Part shown: one piece after another, positions 41,794 to 53,749 of the stretch
Numbering within the stretch: position 1 is the stretch's first letter
How the letters are laid out: each line of letters begins with the position of its first letter
Source of the DNA: Macrocystis pyrifera
Lineage: Eukaryota > Sar > Phaeophyceae > Laminariales > Laminariaceae
Direction of reading: 5' to 3'
Assembly: GCA_031763025.1 (NCBI GenBank)
Contig: JASSKH010000009.1
Coordinates: 3,782,001 to 3,846,000, forward strand
Length of the DNA stretch: 64,000 nucleotides
Program-made: the position numbers and the translations under genes
The notes under the pieces: model-generated
Told to the model about the DNA's origin: nothing
What the model saw: the letters and a program-made list of their open reading frames with translations, nothing else
Database searches by the model: none

Positions 41794-41919
41794 CGGGGTG
41801 TACTTGATATCATGCATGACCGTAGTCGTATGACCATCGAGATGCATTTTGCTACAGCCTCTTTTGTGACCACAGGTAGGATTTCAGGGAAATGAGCTAA
41901 TAGCGAGAACATCATCCTT

Positions 41920-41965
<46 letters not shown>

Positions 41966-42020
41966 GACCCTCGCATCCCTACAATGCCGAGACAGCGCAC
42001 GTCGGGTTTTCACCGACAAG
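41794..42020 (-). mobile_element. family 2 repeat split by a CAT microsatellite
   Basis: The tail part (GTACTTGATATCATGCATG) at 41797 and body part (CCCTCGCATCCCTACAATGC) at 41967 are separated by about 125 bp ending in an (ATC)n array at 41921-41964. Confidence 0.6.
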
Positions 42021-42023
42021 GGG

Positions 42024-42215
42024 AGGGGGGGGGGGGGGTACTCAATATCATGCATGGCCGTAGTCGTATGACCATAGACCCTCGCATCCCTACAATGCCG
42101 GGACGGAGCACGTCGGTTTTCACACACCGGCCAGGCAGACATCGCTTGCACCAAGCGCGAAGCGCCGTGAGGTGTTTGGCGCGCGTCGCATGAAGGATGA
42201 GCCGCATCGGGGGGA
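42024..42215 (-). mobile_element. family 2 repeat
   Basis: Begins with a G run and GGTACTCAATATCATGCATG directly after the split copy. The two form a tandem pair in the same orientation. Confidence 0.68.
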
Positions 42216-42407
42216 GGGGGGGGTCGAACTACAACCGAAGTAAAAAGGTTCACAACAACAAAAAAGCTACCGTACATACAGGTTATATTCTTCTTCCTAA
42301 TCCGTACAGAAACCCCACCCCCCTCTGTTTAGTTCTGACCAATCAAGAAGCGTGGTGCTGTTTCTCTCCTGTTTGTCGCGTCTACCCTTGCCTAAACCAC
42401 GCTTGGT

Positions 42408-42490
42408 ACCATCCTGCCCCTCAATATAAGAAACATTTGTATACTAAAATCTCATAAAAATGTTCGTTGTATTGAGGGACAGAGTGGTAG
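42408..42490. mobile_element. family 6 element, copy 3
   Basis: TACCATCCTGCCCCTCAATA at the left is complemented by TATTGAGGGACAGAGTGGTA at the right, with an A/T centre. Confidence 0.6.
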
Positions 42491-42589
42491 TCTTTTTTAG
42501 TCGCTGTCTATGCCCCCCCCCCCCCGCCATAAAAAAGGGTTTACAGATCGCGGACAAAGATATATCATCGATCCCGACTTTTCATCGGA

Positions 42590-42855
42590 CGCAAGATATT
42601 TGAGGGCAGCTACGAATTTTCCTATCTGTACGTACGACCTAGCTCATGCTGCCGGGTGGGAGCTGTATAAACTGTCACGATCTACGGTAGAATATGCACA
42701 CACATGTTTTCTTGGGTTGGATCTGCACTGACCAGCACGTACTCCCGCAGATCCTGCACACACAACCACTCACAACGGCAGGTGCGGAGCTGGATAATCT
42801 ACTAGTAAGACAGATAGATAGATAGATCATGATCTGTATGATCTGTCCGAGTTGC
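42590..42855 (+). mobile_element. family 3 AGATC-rich element
   Basis: Contains CTAGCTCATGCTGCCGGGTG, TTTTCTTGGGTTGGATCTGC and the right terminus GATCTGTCCGAGTTGCG. Confidence 0.6.
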
Positions 42856-42859
42856 GAAA

Positions 42860-43440
42860 GGAGGCGTTCTATGACAAGAGGTTCACCCTAATTTTTCTGA
42901 GGCTCCTCACTTGACCTCAACGAGATCCACACCTCACCCGAAAACCGACTTCAGCAAAAATCAAAGATGCATCCCGATGAACAATCCCATTGCCCAAAGT
43001 ATACAAAAGACGTCATTTTTCGAAGCAAGATTGGCATCATTTCCGACGATTTTGGGTTAAGGAACCCCCGTCAATTCAGAAAACAATTTAGCGGAAATGT
43101 ACTACCTCTAGCGTAGAACGCGTCAAAGGGAACGGTTGTAACCCGTCGGGAGGTTTGCTAAGCAGATCCTGCGCAAACTTCCCTCGCAACCGCGGTTGAG
43201 GAAGTACTACCGTAGATGATCTAGATCACAGATGATCTATGCACAGATAGATCATGATCTGAGCGAGGAGTGACAGGAGAGGGTTCAAAAACCCGTCCTC
43301 CACTTGAAAAACATCCGACTCTGTTTCCGAGCAAGCCGTGTGCAGGCAGCTCTCAAGGGTTAGCTTGCTACCACGGCCGGGGCAACTATTACTCCGTCCT
43401 CAAAAGCGTATGCTCGTATACGAGCCTAAATATCCGGAAA
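42860..43440. other. gene-free stretch
   Basis: Unique-looking sequence with a short AGATC-rich piece at 43205-43265. No supportable coding frame. Confidence 0.4.
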
Positions 43441-43537
43441 GGCTCACCTACTTGCACTCTGGATGGCAATATAAGGAGCACTTAAACACCAACATGGAGA
43501 CCAAAACAGCAGTCCTTATATATTTCCGTAATACACG

Positions 43538-43622
43538 ACGAAGACGCGGTACGAGCGCGGGTAGACAAGACTCTGGCTCGCCGAAGACGCGGTACGAGCG
43601 CGGGTAGACAAGACTCTGGCTC
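43538..43622. repeat. 41-bp exact tandem duplication
   Basis: Two head-to-tail units, each containing GAAGACGCGGTACGAGCGCG and GACAAGACTCTGGCTCG. Apparently recent, because the units are identical over most of their length. Confidence 0.8.
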
Positions 43623-43904
43623 GCTCGTCTGAACGAAGCGCCAGACCGCGCGAGCGCGTATGATACAGCACTGCGTATATACCGGCACACCCTCAAGAAG
43701 GGTCGGCGCGCGAGCCCACCCGCAGGGCAGGCAGGGCAAGGGACCGGGAATGTACGCGTTGCCCCTGGAAGGGTGGCCCGGCGAAGCGCACACAAACAGA
43801 ACGAGTAGACACAGCAGACGTCGGTGCCATACATACGCAGCACCACGCCACTTTTTATCAACGCTAACGTTGATGCTTGCCGCAGGGGAGGGGAGGGGAG
43901 GGGA

Positions 43905-43990
43905 CGACGGGGGTGTACTCATTATCGTGCATGGCCCTAGTCGTATGACCATGGACCCTCGCATCCCTACAATGCCGGGACGGAGCAAGT
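43905..43990 (-). mobile_element. family 2 repeat, truncated
   Basis: GTGTACTCATTATCGTGCATGG followed by CCCTCGCATCCCTACAATGC and a short CGGAGCAAGTCGG end. No pure G run, only GGGAGGGGAGGGG. Confidence 0.6.
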
Positions 43991-45275
43991 CGGAGGGGAG
44001 GAGGGTGGGGGAGAACAGCCTCGCGCGCACTGCGAGCAGCGCACAAGCGGAGAACAAGCACTCCTGTCAATGGTATCGCACCAAAACAGCGGCAATAATA
44101 GTAGTGCTCAATAAAAAACACACCCAATAATAATCACAAGCGCCGACACCAATTTCTTCGCAGGTATTTCTTCCGAGCGTCTCGAGAACGCACCCGAAAC
44201 GCTCATCAACACCCAAACACCGCGGGGGGCGGAGGGGAAAAAACAAGAGAGAAAACGAAAAAACAAAACAAAACAAAAACGGAAAATACCTACAGCAGTA
44301 CATACATACAGCAGCACCACCAAAAAAACAGCCACAAGAAACACCGCGCTACCATAATCTAGACGCCAACACCGGGAAGGGGTGCGGGGGGGCGGGTGAC
44401 CCACGCCATTCCGCGCAGGTAACCCTAGAGAGAGTCTCGCTACAGCCTACGGCATTGGGGTTGCACTATAATATCTGACCAAGCTTCTCACGCGAGGAGG
44501 AGCAACCCACCGTTTTCGGACCCCGACGTGCAATTTTCAAGGTTATGCGGAATAACAAAAACAATAAAATAAATGGACCTGAATTTCAATTTAATCAATC
44601 CGTACTGAAAAAAAAAAGTTAATTATTTATTTTCCAAATTCGGGGAGACGAAATAATCGAGGTACTTTAGATAAAATATGGGTTTTGTATTTACGGAAGA
44701 AGTACTACTGTAGAGGCCAATCAGATCAACGCAGGGTACAAGTGTTTATCGATGTAAGACTTGAGCACCTTGGGTCAGTTTGTAGTAGCTGGTCTCTGAG
44801 CGTAGCACGCAGCGGGGCAGAGCCAGCGCCACAGGATCAAGGTGTGATAACAAGACGTAGTTACCCAATATTTTTGTATCCCGACGTGCAATTTAATTCA
44901 AGGTCAGTCGATAGATGCTTACATGTATATACAGAGATATAGCCCGTGAAATGCTTGGGTACGTATCGGGCTTGTATAGGTTTCAAATCCTATGGAAGGC
45001 GGTTGTTGGGCTTCTCGAGTGTGTACATTGCGCAAGTCTCACCATACCACCCTCTGTCCCCGGCGGGCTCGAGAGCGGTGCGGCCGGCTCGTCGAGTCCG
45101 TCGACTACCCACCCACGACGCCAGCAGTACGAGAATGAGAAACGAACAGCACACGCCACGCACGAAATCGAAACCCAGCCCTGACCCAAAATAGCCTTTC
45201 GTATGGTAAACAAAAAAATACTACCAGTACCTGGTACATGGACACCGCGGCGTGTTTGTCTAAACCACGGTATGA
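43991..45275. other. gene-free stretch
   Basis: Frames at 44067-44404 (minus) and 44915-45194 (plus) show no domain signal. GC-rich near 45050-45120. Nothing else found. Confidence 0.4.
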
Positions 45276-45384
45276 TATTACGGGGGTTCATAGTTAACAG
45301 GACCTATGGCATACATAAAAACCTATATATTTAGGTATTTTTACTAACAATCTTTGGTCCTGTTAACTATGGACCCCCGTAATA
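45276..45384. mobile_element. family 1 element, copy 14
   Basis: Well-preserved ATATTACGGGGGTTCATAG and ATGGACCCCCGTAATAG ends. Confidence 0.76.
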
Positions 45385-46212
45385 GTATGATAGGCTACTG
45401 ACTGACCACCTCCATGGCACGGCACTCGCGTTTTTCTGAGGGGAAAACTACTTGGAAATAAGAGTGTATACAGTTTGCAGTACAGTAGGGGTCCCCCCAT
45501 TCCAAGGCGGTCTGAGCAAGGTGGCATCAAAATACAAGGCGGTCAAAATCGCTTGGAGAGATTGGGGAATTGCACTCATAGTCCGGAATTACTAAGGCGG
45601 CTTCCCCCCATCAGGCGATCAAGTTGCTCTGTGACATGTCAGGATATGTGTAGTGCAAGAACGACACAAAGCAAAATAGGATATTGGGTTTCGTACTGTA
45701 CGGTACGGCGGTGTGCTTGGGTATGAAACCGTCAGGACGGGCAGCTTCGTACGCGCCTGTGCTGTGAGATAAACAATTCATTCTGTTTTTACTCCACCCG
45801 AACCTCTACTCGGCGCTAGCTAGCTACGGCATGCATGCTCTTCTGCACCAGCGCCGTCACCACTGTCGCACCACCGCCTTCCTAGGGGGACCCCTACTGC
45901 TGTACTGCTGTACTACACAGTACCATTCTGAAGGAGAATGTGAGGACCGATGGGGTATAAATATGAAGAGTAAACGGTCCCTAAATTTCCGCCCAAAGTG
46001 GAACTACCTACCAGTACGTGCGCAACGCCGCTTAAGAAATGCACATTATTTAGGGCAAAAACAGGCAAAAATTCTTACCTAAGGTATATGTATATACGTG
46101 CGGCAGACCGTGTCTACACTACACTAATGTCAGGAGAAAAAAACATGGTTTTCAAGTTTTTTTTTTTTTTTCGAAATTTTCCAAGTTTTCTTTAATTAAT
46201 TGCCAAATAATT

Positions 46213-46248
<36 letters not shown>

Positions 46249-46520
46249 AGGAGGAGTTTCTAGAAATTCAACAAGGGGTGCAAAAATTCTGGCAAAATTG
46301 AAATTCTGGCATAGTCTTTGGGAGATCAAGAACGAAAAACAGTGGCAAAAAATCGACTAAAGACGTGCTTCGATAAGCACGGCCTTCCTTTACCTCGAGC
46401 CGCAAGTTCGCAACTCTCAATTTCGTACGATAACCCTTTTGACTTGATTGTAGTGTAGCGACCAATGCTGATGCCAACACGTGCGGTCTATTCAGCCGTC
46501 TACGGGCAACACAGGGGAAC
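45385..46520. other. gene-free stretch
   Basis: Contains a long A run at 46216-46244. Open frames are short and unassigned. Confidence 0.4.
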
Positions 46521-46521
46521 C

Positions 46522-46635
46522 TATTACGGAGGACCAGAGTAAATAGAACCTACGGTACGCACAAAAACCTAAACATTTCCTTATTTTCATTAACAATATT
46601 TGGTCCTGTTTACTATGGTCCGTCCCCCGTAAATA
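46522..46635. mobile_element. family 1 element, copy 15
   Basis: Ends CTATTACGGAGGACCAGAG and GGTCCGTCCCCCGTAAATAG. The right end carries a small duplication (CCGTCC). Confidence 0.68.
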
Positions 46636-46998
46636 GTAATCAGAACCAAATATGGCTTGTAAACATAGGGGGATAGTATATACTGTATACTAGTATACCG
46701 GCATGTTTTTCGCGTCCATCGTGCGGGCTTGACTACTCTAGTATGCCCTCTCCCCCCCCGATCATCGTGGGAGCGCGCAGCAGTACGACTAGCATCATGC
46801 GGCGTCGGTGTTGGGGGTGTGTCCTTGAATAACCCCCCCCCCCCCTATCTCAGCGGCCCGGGCTGCTTGCTCTGTATAAACCCATGCTATAATCGTCATA
46901 TTTTTTTCAACACTTTCCCCACTTCAAGTCCTACCTACGCGAGGAGGCTGCTTGCTTCATACCACCGATGCTGCATGTAGTTGTCACATACCTTCGAC

Positions 46999-47001
<3 letters not shown>

Positions 47002-47062
<61 letters not shown>
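47002..47062. repeat. 61-C homopolymer
   Basis: Uninterrupted C run with no recognisable family 2 sequence beside it, so it is independent of that family. Confidence 0.85.
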
Positions 47063-47063
<1 letters not shown>

Positions 47064-47639
47064 AGAGTCCCTAACGGGATATTACGAGTGCTGTCGCAAT
47101 GCTGCTGTCAAAACCGTTACAACCGTAACTAACCTCGGATTTTCGCCCCTCTTCGTCATGCGCAGGTTTTTTTTTTTCGTCAAGGTGCGCGCGTTTTCCA
47201 TGCATTTGCACACATCAGGTAAGGGGCGGTAATTACCGGGAATATCCGTGATTTTTACGTCATCTCTGGATCGTGATCGTGTCGGGAAGTGGTCTGTGTC
47301 ACACGGCTGCTTGCTGCGCACACGCTTGTCGAGTGGGATACGTATGACATGCCGGATCTACTACAGTAGCACATGATCTACAGCAGCAGCTCGTGGTCTG
47401 TCCAGGTCTGTAAGTATTTGTGAACCGCCGAGTACCGGCACGAGGGCGAGTACTCGCAGAGTCGCCGATCCATTGTGACAGAAGATATTAAAAAGAGCGC
47501 GCTCGTGGAGGGCGAAAACGTCGACGGGAGTATACCGGTATCCTTAATAGCACACTGTTACCAGATGCTCGTCGTGGCTGCTTGCAGTACTGTAGGATAG
47601 CCGTGTGCCGTGTGGCACCTTCCGGAAAAATAAGGGCCT

Positions 47640-48070
47640 GATGTCGATGGTGCATGATGGATGATATATGCTGGGTGGTGGACGATGTTAAATGATGCGT
47701 GATGGGCAATGGGTGGTGAGCGATGGGATGGTGGGATGGATGATGGGAAGCTAGGACGGTACGGTATGTGGGATGAAGAATGGTGGACCGGTGATGGGTG
47801 ACGGCCGGTTGGATGGTTGGGGTGGTAGGTTGACGGGTGATGCGTGTTGGATGGTGGTATGATGAGATGCTACTGTATATGGGAGGGATAGCGGGAAGAA
47901 TGGGTGATGGATGACGGTAACATGGGATAGTGGGATGGTATAAGGGACCATGGTTGGTGGATGGTGGGATCGTGAATGATGGGTGACGTGAGGAACGGGT
48001 GAAGATATGATCGGATAACATGATGGGGCGAAATGGACGGTGGGTCGTGGGATGATGGATCATGCGATGA
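47640..48070. repeat. degenerate GGATGATGG/GGGATGGTG array
   Basis: About 430 bp of imperfect GATGG, GGTGGGATGG and TGATGGG units. The minus-strand frames rich in His, Pro, Ser and Thr arise from it. Confidence 0.7.
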
Positions 48071-48205
48071 TGTCGAGGAGGGCGCCATGACGCACAGGGT
48101 TTTTATTGCGAGTAGAACAACAGCGACGCAGTAACGTGGGAGGGAACGGTCTCTGCGTCGGGGATGTACGGGGTTTCCTCATCTCCACACAGCCTGACCG
48201 CCGGG

Positions 48206-48206
<1 letters not shown>

Positions 48207-48249
<43 letters not shown>
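48207..48249. repeat. 43-G homopolymer
   Basis: Uninterrupted G run preceded by CCGGGC. No family 2 body adjoins it. Confidence 0.85.
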
Positions 48250-48250
<1 letters not shown>

Positions 48251-49040
48251 GATCATGTGATACTTGAAGTATCAGTTCAATTTATACATTGAATAGCAGG
48301 GCCTTGCTCAGCAACAGGGGGAGGAGCAGCACCGTTCGTGAAGGACCACCACCGTTGCCGTGGCGTCCGCGATGAACAATGAAACCTCCCTCACTATTGG
48401 TATGGAGCAGTGGTCCCTCTATAGTACCGGTTGAGTAGTGCCGGCCGCCCGTTACAGTTCCTGTGGATTCGCTTGGCACCGCAGATGGGACTAACCAGTG
48501 TGGTAGTGTGCGGAGTAATTAGTGCCGGTGGCCGCTGCAGTGCCGGTATTGTTGGCTGGCGCATATGATACCGGCGGCACTATAGAGGGACCACTACTGT
48601 GTTGGTGTATTCATACACCGTTCAAAGAATTTGTCGCGATTCAGCGAGGGGGAGGACGGGAGAGGGGGGGCTGTTCCCAGAAATCGGGGTGGGGAGGAAG
48701 TCCTGTGACGGGGTGGGGAGGAAGTCCGGCTGTGCGTACGTGCGCACATGCCATCATTTCCGACAAATCGACCGATGCTCTTCCCAGGAATTTCAACAGC
48801 GACGGGAGGAATATACATATTTTATCATGATCAAAAGGACACCCGGTGCGCGAAACGCAAGCTGCGTGCCCTACAAAGTACTACAAATACTACAAGCACC
48901 ACTACTAATAGCACGTTAAATACACAAAACAAACTACAGTACATGTGCGACTTGACAGAACCCAACGGAAGGTTCCGTCAACGAACTCGTACCGCAAAAA
49001 ATGTAACTGGACCGAAGTTGAGAATCCGAAACCTTTCCAA
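48250..49040. other. gene-free stretch
   Basis: Includes two related blocks with AGTGCCGG...CCGC near 48430 and 48520, and a short GGGGTGGGGAGGAAGTCC duplication at 48688-48728. No gene. Confidence 0.4.
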
Positions 49041-49044
49041 CACC

Positions 49045-49290
49045 TCCGACAGATCATCTGCAGATCATGATCTACTGCTGTAGACCTTTCAAGGCAGATA
49101 TATTCCCGATCTTGCCTAATCTACAGTACATCATGTGCTGCGTGGGAGCCGTACAATGTGCATGAACTACAGTAGGACATGTTTCCTGGCTTGGATCTGA
49201 AACATACAGATTCCGCACGAGATATCGTAACGGCAGGATATGCTCTAAAGTACATGATCTATCTGCAGAAGATATTTCCGACGTGTGAAA
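49045..49290 (+). mobile_element. family 3 AGATC-rich element
   Basis: Left CTCCGACAGATCATCTGCAG and right GCAGAAGATATTTCCGACGTG form the terminal inverted repeats. The core TTTCCTGGCTTGGATCTG is present. Confidence 0.62.
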
Positions 49291-49317
49291 CCTTCGACAC
49301 ATCCCATCATATCCCAT

Positions 49318-49375
49318 CATGTCCCATTCCATTCCATCCCATCCCATCCCATCCCATCCCATCCCATCCCATCCA
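49318..49375. repeat. (CCATC)n pentamer array
   Basis: CATTCCATTC then about eight CCATC units, immediately after a family 3 element. Confidence 0.85.
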
Positions 49376-49559
49376 CCCTAGCATTTCAAATAGTATCCTA
49401 TCTGAAAAAATGTCAAGAAAAAAGAACCATCAACCTTTGCCATTTTTCCACACCAACCCCCCCAGCCTAGAATAGTGCTAACTACTGTACGTACTGTACT
49501 ACCGCTGTACGTACTGCTGTACGATAGCTTCATCACTGCAGTACTGGTACATGATGTGC

Positions 49560-49800
49560 GCTACAACAACATGCGCACATCGGACAGATGATCGATTCCC
49601 ACTTGATGATCTAGATCTTTCATGGCAGATAGATTCCTGATCTATATGATCTAGCTCATGTCGCCCGGTGGGGGACCCGTATAGTCTGCATGATCCAGCA
49701 CATATTTCCTGGGTTGGATCTGTACAATACAGATCCTGCGCAACAACTCTTACCGGCAGGTTAGGATCTAGACGATCTATCGGTCCGACCGTGTGAAAAC
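49560..49800 (+). mobile_element. family 3 AGATC-rich element
   Basis: Contains GACAGATGATCGATTCCCAC, CATGTCGCCCGGTGGGGGAC, CCTGGGTTGGATCTGTAC and a right end GATCTATCGGTCCGACCGTG. Confidence 0.62.
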
Positions 49801-49938
49801 ATGTGCTTCTGGACAACGCCGGGAGGACGAAGACCCGAGCGCACTGCAGGCACGTCATACACGAGGTACGCTACCATCTACCAGCATACGAGTGCATACA
49901 CAAGCACAGTATTGAGCGAAAACAAACAATATACACAC

Positions 49939-51217
49939 CTGGATGAACTTCGGCCACGCCCGGTCGCCCTACCCGCATCATCCGCCGATCGCTCCCGCCG
50001 CCGCCTCCTCCTCCTCCTCGGCTCGAGGCTCGGCCTCTGCCTTCCCCGGGCTGCAGGCGACCTCGACCTCGACCATGACTTTAACCTTGACCGCGAACTC
50101 GACCTTAACCTTAACCTTGACCGCGACCGCGACCGCGACTTTGACCTTAACCTTGACCTTGACCCTGACCTTGACCGTGACCTCGAGGGAGAAGAGTAAG
50201 ACGGCGACGATCGCCGGCGGTGGTGGTGGTGGTTGTGTCGCTGGGGGGACAAGCTTCCATCGGTGCGCCTGCGGGGATGTCTGGGGGCGGCGGAACCAGT
50301 TGCGGCGGTGGCCGAGGACGAGGACCTGCGGTGACCGCCGCTACCCCTCCTCTTCGCATGGTACCTCCCGTGGCCATCGTCAGAGGGCGACCTCGACGAG
50401 TCCCGACGACGCTGGTGGTGGTAGTGGTGATGGTGGTGGTGCTGCTGCTGCTGCTGCTTGTCCCTGGGGTAATGCCCCCCTGAGTCGCCACGGCCGAGCT
50501 GTGGAGAGGAGCTGCTCGTGCTCTGACGGCGTCTGGAGAAAGAAGATCCTTCTTCGGCGTCGCCTCTATCACCTCCACCTCCACCTCCACCTCCGCCGCC
50601 ACTTGGGGATCTTCGCTGGCGTGACCCTCTAGAGGAAGGCCTGCGGTTTGGGGAGCGTTCGAATCGATGCCCGCTACCACCCCCACCGCTGCCGGAGCCG
50701 GTGCCGCGGCCTGTGTCCCCGCCCCCACCCCCTCCCCCGCGCTTTCTGCTGTCCCGGCTAGAGCTGCGGCGATCCCTCCTGCTGCTGTTGTCGCGCTCAT
50801 GAGATTCTCTCGCGGCGCGACGGCGGCTGTGGCCGCCGCCTGGGCTGCCGTGGTGGCCACCACCGTCGCGACCACCACCGTCGCCCGACCTTCCTCCTCT
50901 GTCAGGGCTACGAGTATCGCCTCGGTGGCGGTCCCTGCTGTCCCGTGCGCCGTCCCGGGTGTTACTGCCGCCGCCACCGCCACCGGCGCTGGTGCTCGGG
51001 CGGTGTCGAACGCTGTCACCGCCGTCGTCGTCGTTCCTCGGCCGCGATCGGTGGCGCCTGCTGCTGCTGTTGTTGTTGCTGTTATCGCTGTCGTTGTCGA
51101 GGAATTTGCTGCTGCTGCCGACTCCATCGCCGCTGCTGACGCCGCTGCGAGAGCTGATGCCTCGCTCGCGGCTACCGCCTCCTCCTCCTCCTCCGCCGCC
51201 GCTGCCGCCGCCGCTGC

Positions 51218-51248
<31 letters not shown>

Positions 51249-51393
51249 GCCGCCGCGGGCCAGTATTATGGTCGCGCTTCTCTGAGCTCATGCTTCGCCT
51301 CTTCCCTCGATCATGGGCGCCGCCGCCGCCCCCACTGCCACCGTGCTGATCCGCTCGGCGGCGCTCGCTGCTTCTCTCCCGGCTGCGACCCAT
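49939..51393 (-). CDS. serine/arginine-rich (RS-domain) protein, first exon region
   Basis: RS-rich proteins act in pre-mRNA splicing and mRNA export in the nucleus. I take ATG at 51393, giving MGRSRERSSERRR and, after a Gly/Asp stretch, KRRSMSSEKRDHNTG. Beyond a (GCG)n tract (51170-51260) the RS-like frame continues with SRERGISSRSGVSS, RDRRSSSRDSRKR and DSSRSPSDDGHGR. A His run follows, then SPSYSSPSRSRSRSGSRSRL and many further SR/RS dipeptides to about 50040. A donor (CCAG|GTGTGT) closes the exon at 49939. The start segment and the main RS frame differ by one base across the GC-rich tract, so an indel or unseen short intron is needed. I see no RRM in the window. Downstream exons are not recognised. 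Could be an SRRM- or PRP38-like tail. Confidence 0.6.
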
Positions 51394-52156
51394 CTGCCGT
51401 CGGGGTTCGGTTTGGGGGCTACAGGGGTTGATGGTGCTGCTGCTTGCTCTGTCTGCTGTTGATACCATCAACATACGATACGAGTACGAGTACAACAACA
51501 GCAATGCAAGAAGGAGGCAGGACCCAGTTTGTTGTCGCTCTGGGCGCAAGGAAAGGTGACTGCCAAAAATCTGTCTGCGGACGACTCCCGTCTGCTGGGG
51601 AAAAGGAACCGGAAGTATGTATACGCATGCCCCGCAAATGTCGAGTATCTTGCTTCGGCCGGACGCACGGCTACAGAGAGGTTTGCTTCCTTGGGTGAAC
51701 TTCAAAGGTGCGGCGGGACCAGCTAGCGCTGGGAGCGGTTCGTGACTAACCTGATATAGAGTGGGCGCGCCTCGGGTCTCACGGGCTTGCTCTTCCTATT
51801 TTCTCGTCCGATTCACAGGGCGTCACATACCCCACCACTGAGAGACGAAGAATCCCGGTACTTTCGTAGAGTCGTGCAAGCCCTCCCTCGCGCTATGTGG
51901 CGGGTTGGGCCGCCTGTGCACAGAACTAGCTAACGTGCCTGCTGGGGTCGAGAATTTCCACTCCCCACTTATGTTCGTCGAACGGGGGCTGTGGCGACGA
52001 ATTCCCAACAAATAACGCTTCTTTCGCGTACAAAACTTCGGTTCTGTCGCTCCTTGTGTGCTCTGTTACGGCCCTTTTCGACAACACCAGCAGCAAGCAG
52101 CGACAGCACAACAGCAACACTTAGGAGGAGAGAACCGAGGCGAGAACAACAGAGCT
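51394..52156. promoter_or_regulatory. shared intergenic region between divergent genes
   Basis: 760 bp separates the RS-protein start (minus) from the ATG at 52157 (plus). It contains no element of families 1-7, unlike flanking DNA. I cannot point to a TATA box or defined site. Its promoter role is inferred from gene orientation only. Confidence 0.4.
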
Positions 52157-52270
52157 ATGGGCCAGCAGCAGTCCAACGAGATCGAGAAGGGGAGGCGAAG
52201 GAATACCGCTCTGGCCGACGGCTTCATCACAGGCACCAGTGGGAAGGTCGAGGAAAAGTACAGAATTGAT
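52157..52270 (+). CDS. first exon of a probably N-myristoylated protein
   Basis: 38 codons from ATG to a canonical donor (GAT|GTGAGT), phase 0. The start MGQQQSN fits an N-myristoylation site (Gly2, Ser6). The end GKVEEKYRID resembles the segment just before the glycine loop in calcium-dependent and related protein kinases. I find no kinase exon downstream in the window, so the family is a guess. The next exon may be far away, missing, or unrecognised. The sequence before the ATG is CAG/CAA-rich (52085-52110). Confidence 0.5.
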
Positions 52271-52769
52271 GTGAGTAGTAAAAGCGTTTATGATCGCCCA
52301 AGTTTCACTGAAAAATAGTACGGGTCTCGCAGATCTTGCAAGTGCTGATAATAAATAGCGGCAGTTCCGTGTTGAACCTGGTACGCTTTTTCGGCGGGAC
52401 GTTACCCGCATGCATGTAGCTTCCCAGGAATGTTCTCTTGTTTCAACAAACACTATTATCAATAACAGACTTGAGGATGACTGATGATGGATGATGATGA
52501 TGACATCAGGCCAGCTGGAAAGCGGACCAGCCGTCACGTCGCCCTTTGCCCATGCTGCCTACTGCTGTGGTGCTGCTGTAGCGTGGGACGTCGCTAGCGG
52601 TAATGACAGAGAGCACCGCCTCTTCAAGCATACAATCCCAAGGGTCAAGGTACCTGGTATACATGGTACTGGTGGACTACTGCGACTGCTTGTACATGCG
52701 TGCACCTGGTGCGTATACGCGGCGGTGGTGGTGAGGCAATCTTTCCGCTTCTCTCCCTGCTGTTGCTGG

Positions 52770-52806
<37 letters not shown>

Positions 52807-53690
52807 CGTCCGCGTGTGGTCGTGGTCAAAGAACGGGTGTGCAGCGGTTGATGGGAGCCGTGGGGGAAACCTGGCACCTGTACCGGTATACCACAAGGGA
52901 GAAGATAGATAATCGTGCCTTCCATATACTACCCGTATTAATCGCTACTACTGACTGCTGTACATGCACACCACTTTGTTCTTGGGTGTGACAAGGACTA
53001 CCTCATCATACGCCGGTATCACACACCATCGTGCACAAGTACTCGTACAACACAGCAGCATGATACCTCCTGAGGGTCAGTGGTACGGTACCTGGGATTC
53101 CGGGTGCCCTGGTACGACGTATGGCACCACACCATATTTTCTATTGTTAATAACAGAGTTCTCCTGCGCAATATACGTGTTTTGTACCCATGTGGGTGTC
53201 GTATCGACGACCAGCGGCCACGCAGCAGTCAGGTAGGTGTGTATTCCTGCATGTGCCAGGTACTCTATGTACATACACGTACGGTACGACCTGGTAGGCG
53301 GGACTGCTGCTGTGCTGGGTGCTTTCGGCTGCCTTACTCCGCCGCGTCATCGGCATGTTTGCGACTCGGCCCAGCTTCGACACAGCAGCAGTGGTTGATA
53401 GCTGATACCTGGTACAGAATAGGCCCGCCAATAAGAAAGTGCCCAATAAGAACATAGTGCTCACTTTTCGGAGAACGCTACGTAAGAAAATTGGGTTAAG
53501 AAAAACGGCTCAGTGGTGAACTCTACACTGAATCCAATATAATCGCCTATGCTCGAGGTTGTTTGAAGATGACGACCCAATAAGAATCTCAGGCTTGCCC
53601 ATATTGGGTGTTTCTTGTTGCCGGGCCCATACTGCTGTAGTCCACACTATTAGTAACTCCTCGCTACATCAACCATCATGTCCTATTACA
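52271..53690. other. no further exon recognised
   Basis: Would be intron of the gene starting at 52157 if that gene continues. Holds a (CTG)n stretch at 52765-52805 and several GTACCTGGTA motifs. No coding exon identified. Confidence 0.4.
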
Positions 53691-53749
53691 ATCTGTGAGC
53701 TCGGATGTTCAGGTTGGTGGGCTGTTTAGGTATTTTGGTTCCTGCAGGG

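Noticed and set aside
47488-48088. Long His/Pro/Ser/Thr minus frame
   Set aside because: A by-product of the GGATGATGG array.
49801-50632. Plus-strand frame with alternating Asp/Leu/Asn
   Set aside because: It is antisense to the RS domain; the regular hexamer-like pattern is the complement of SR codons.
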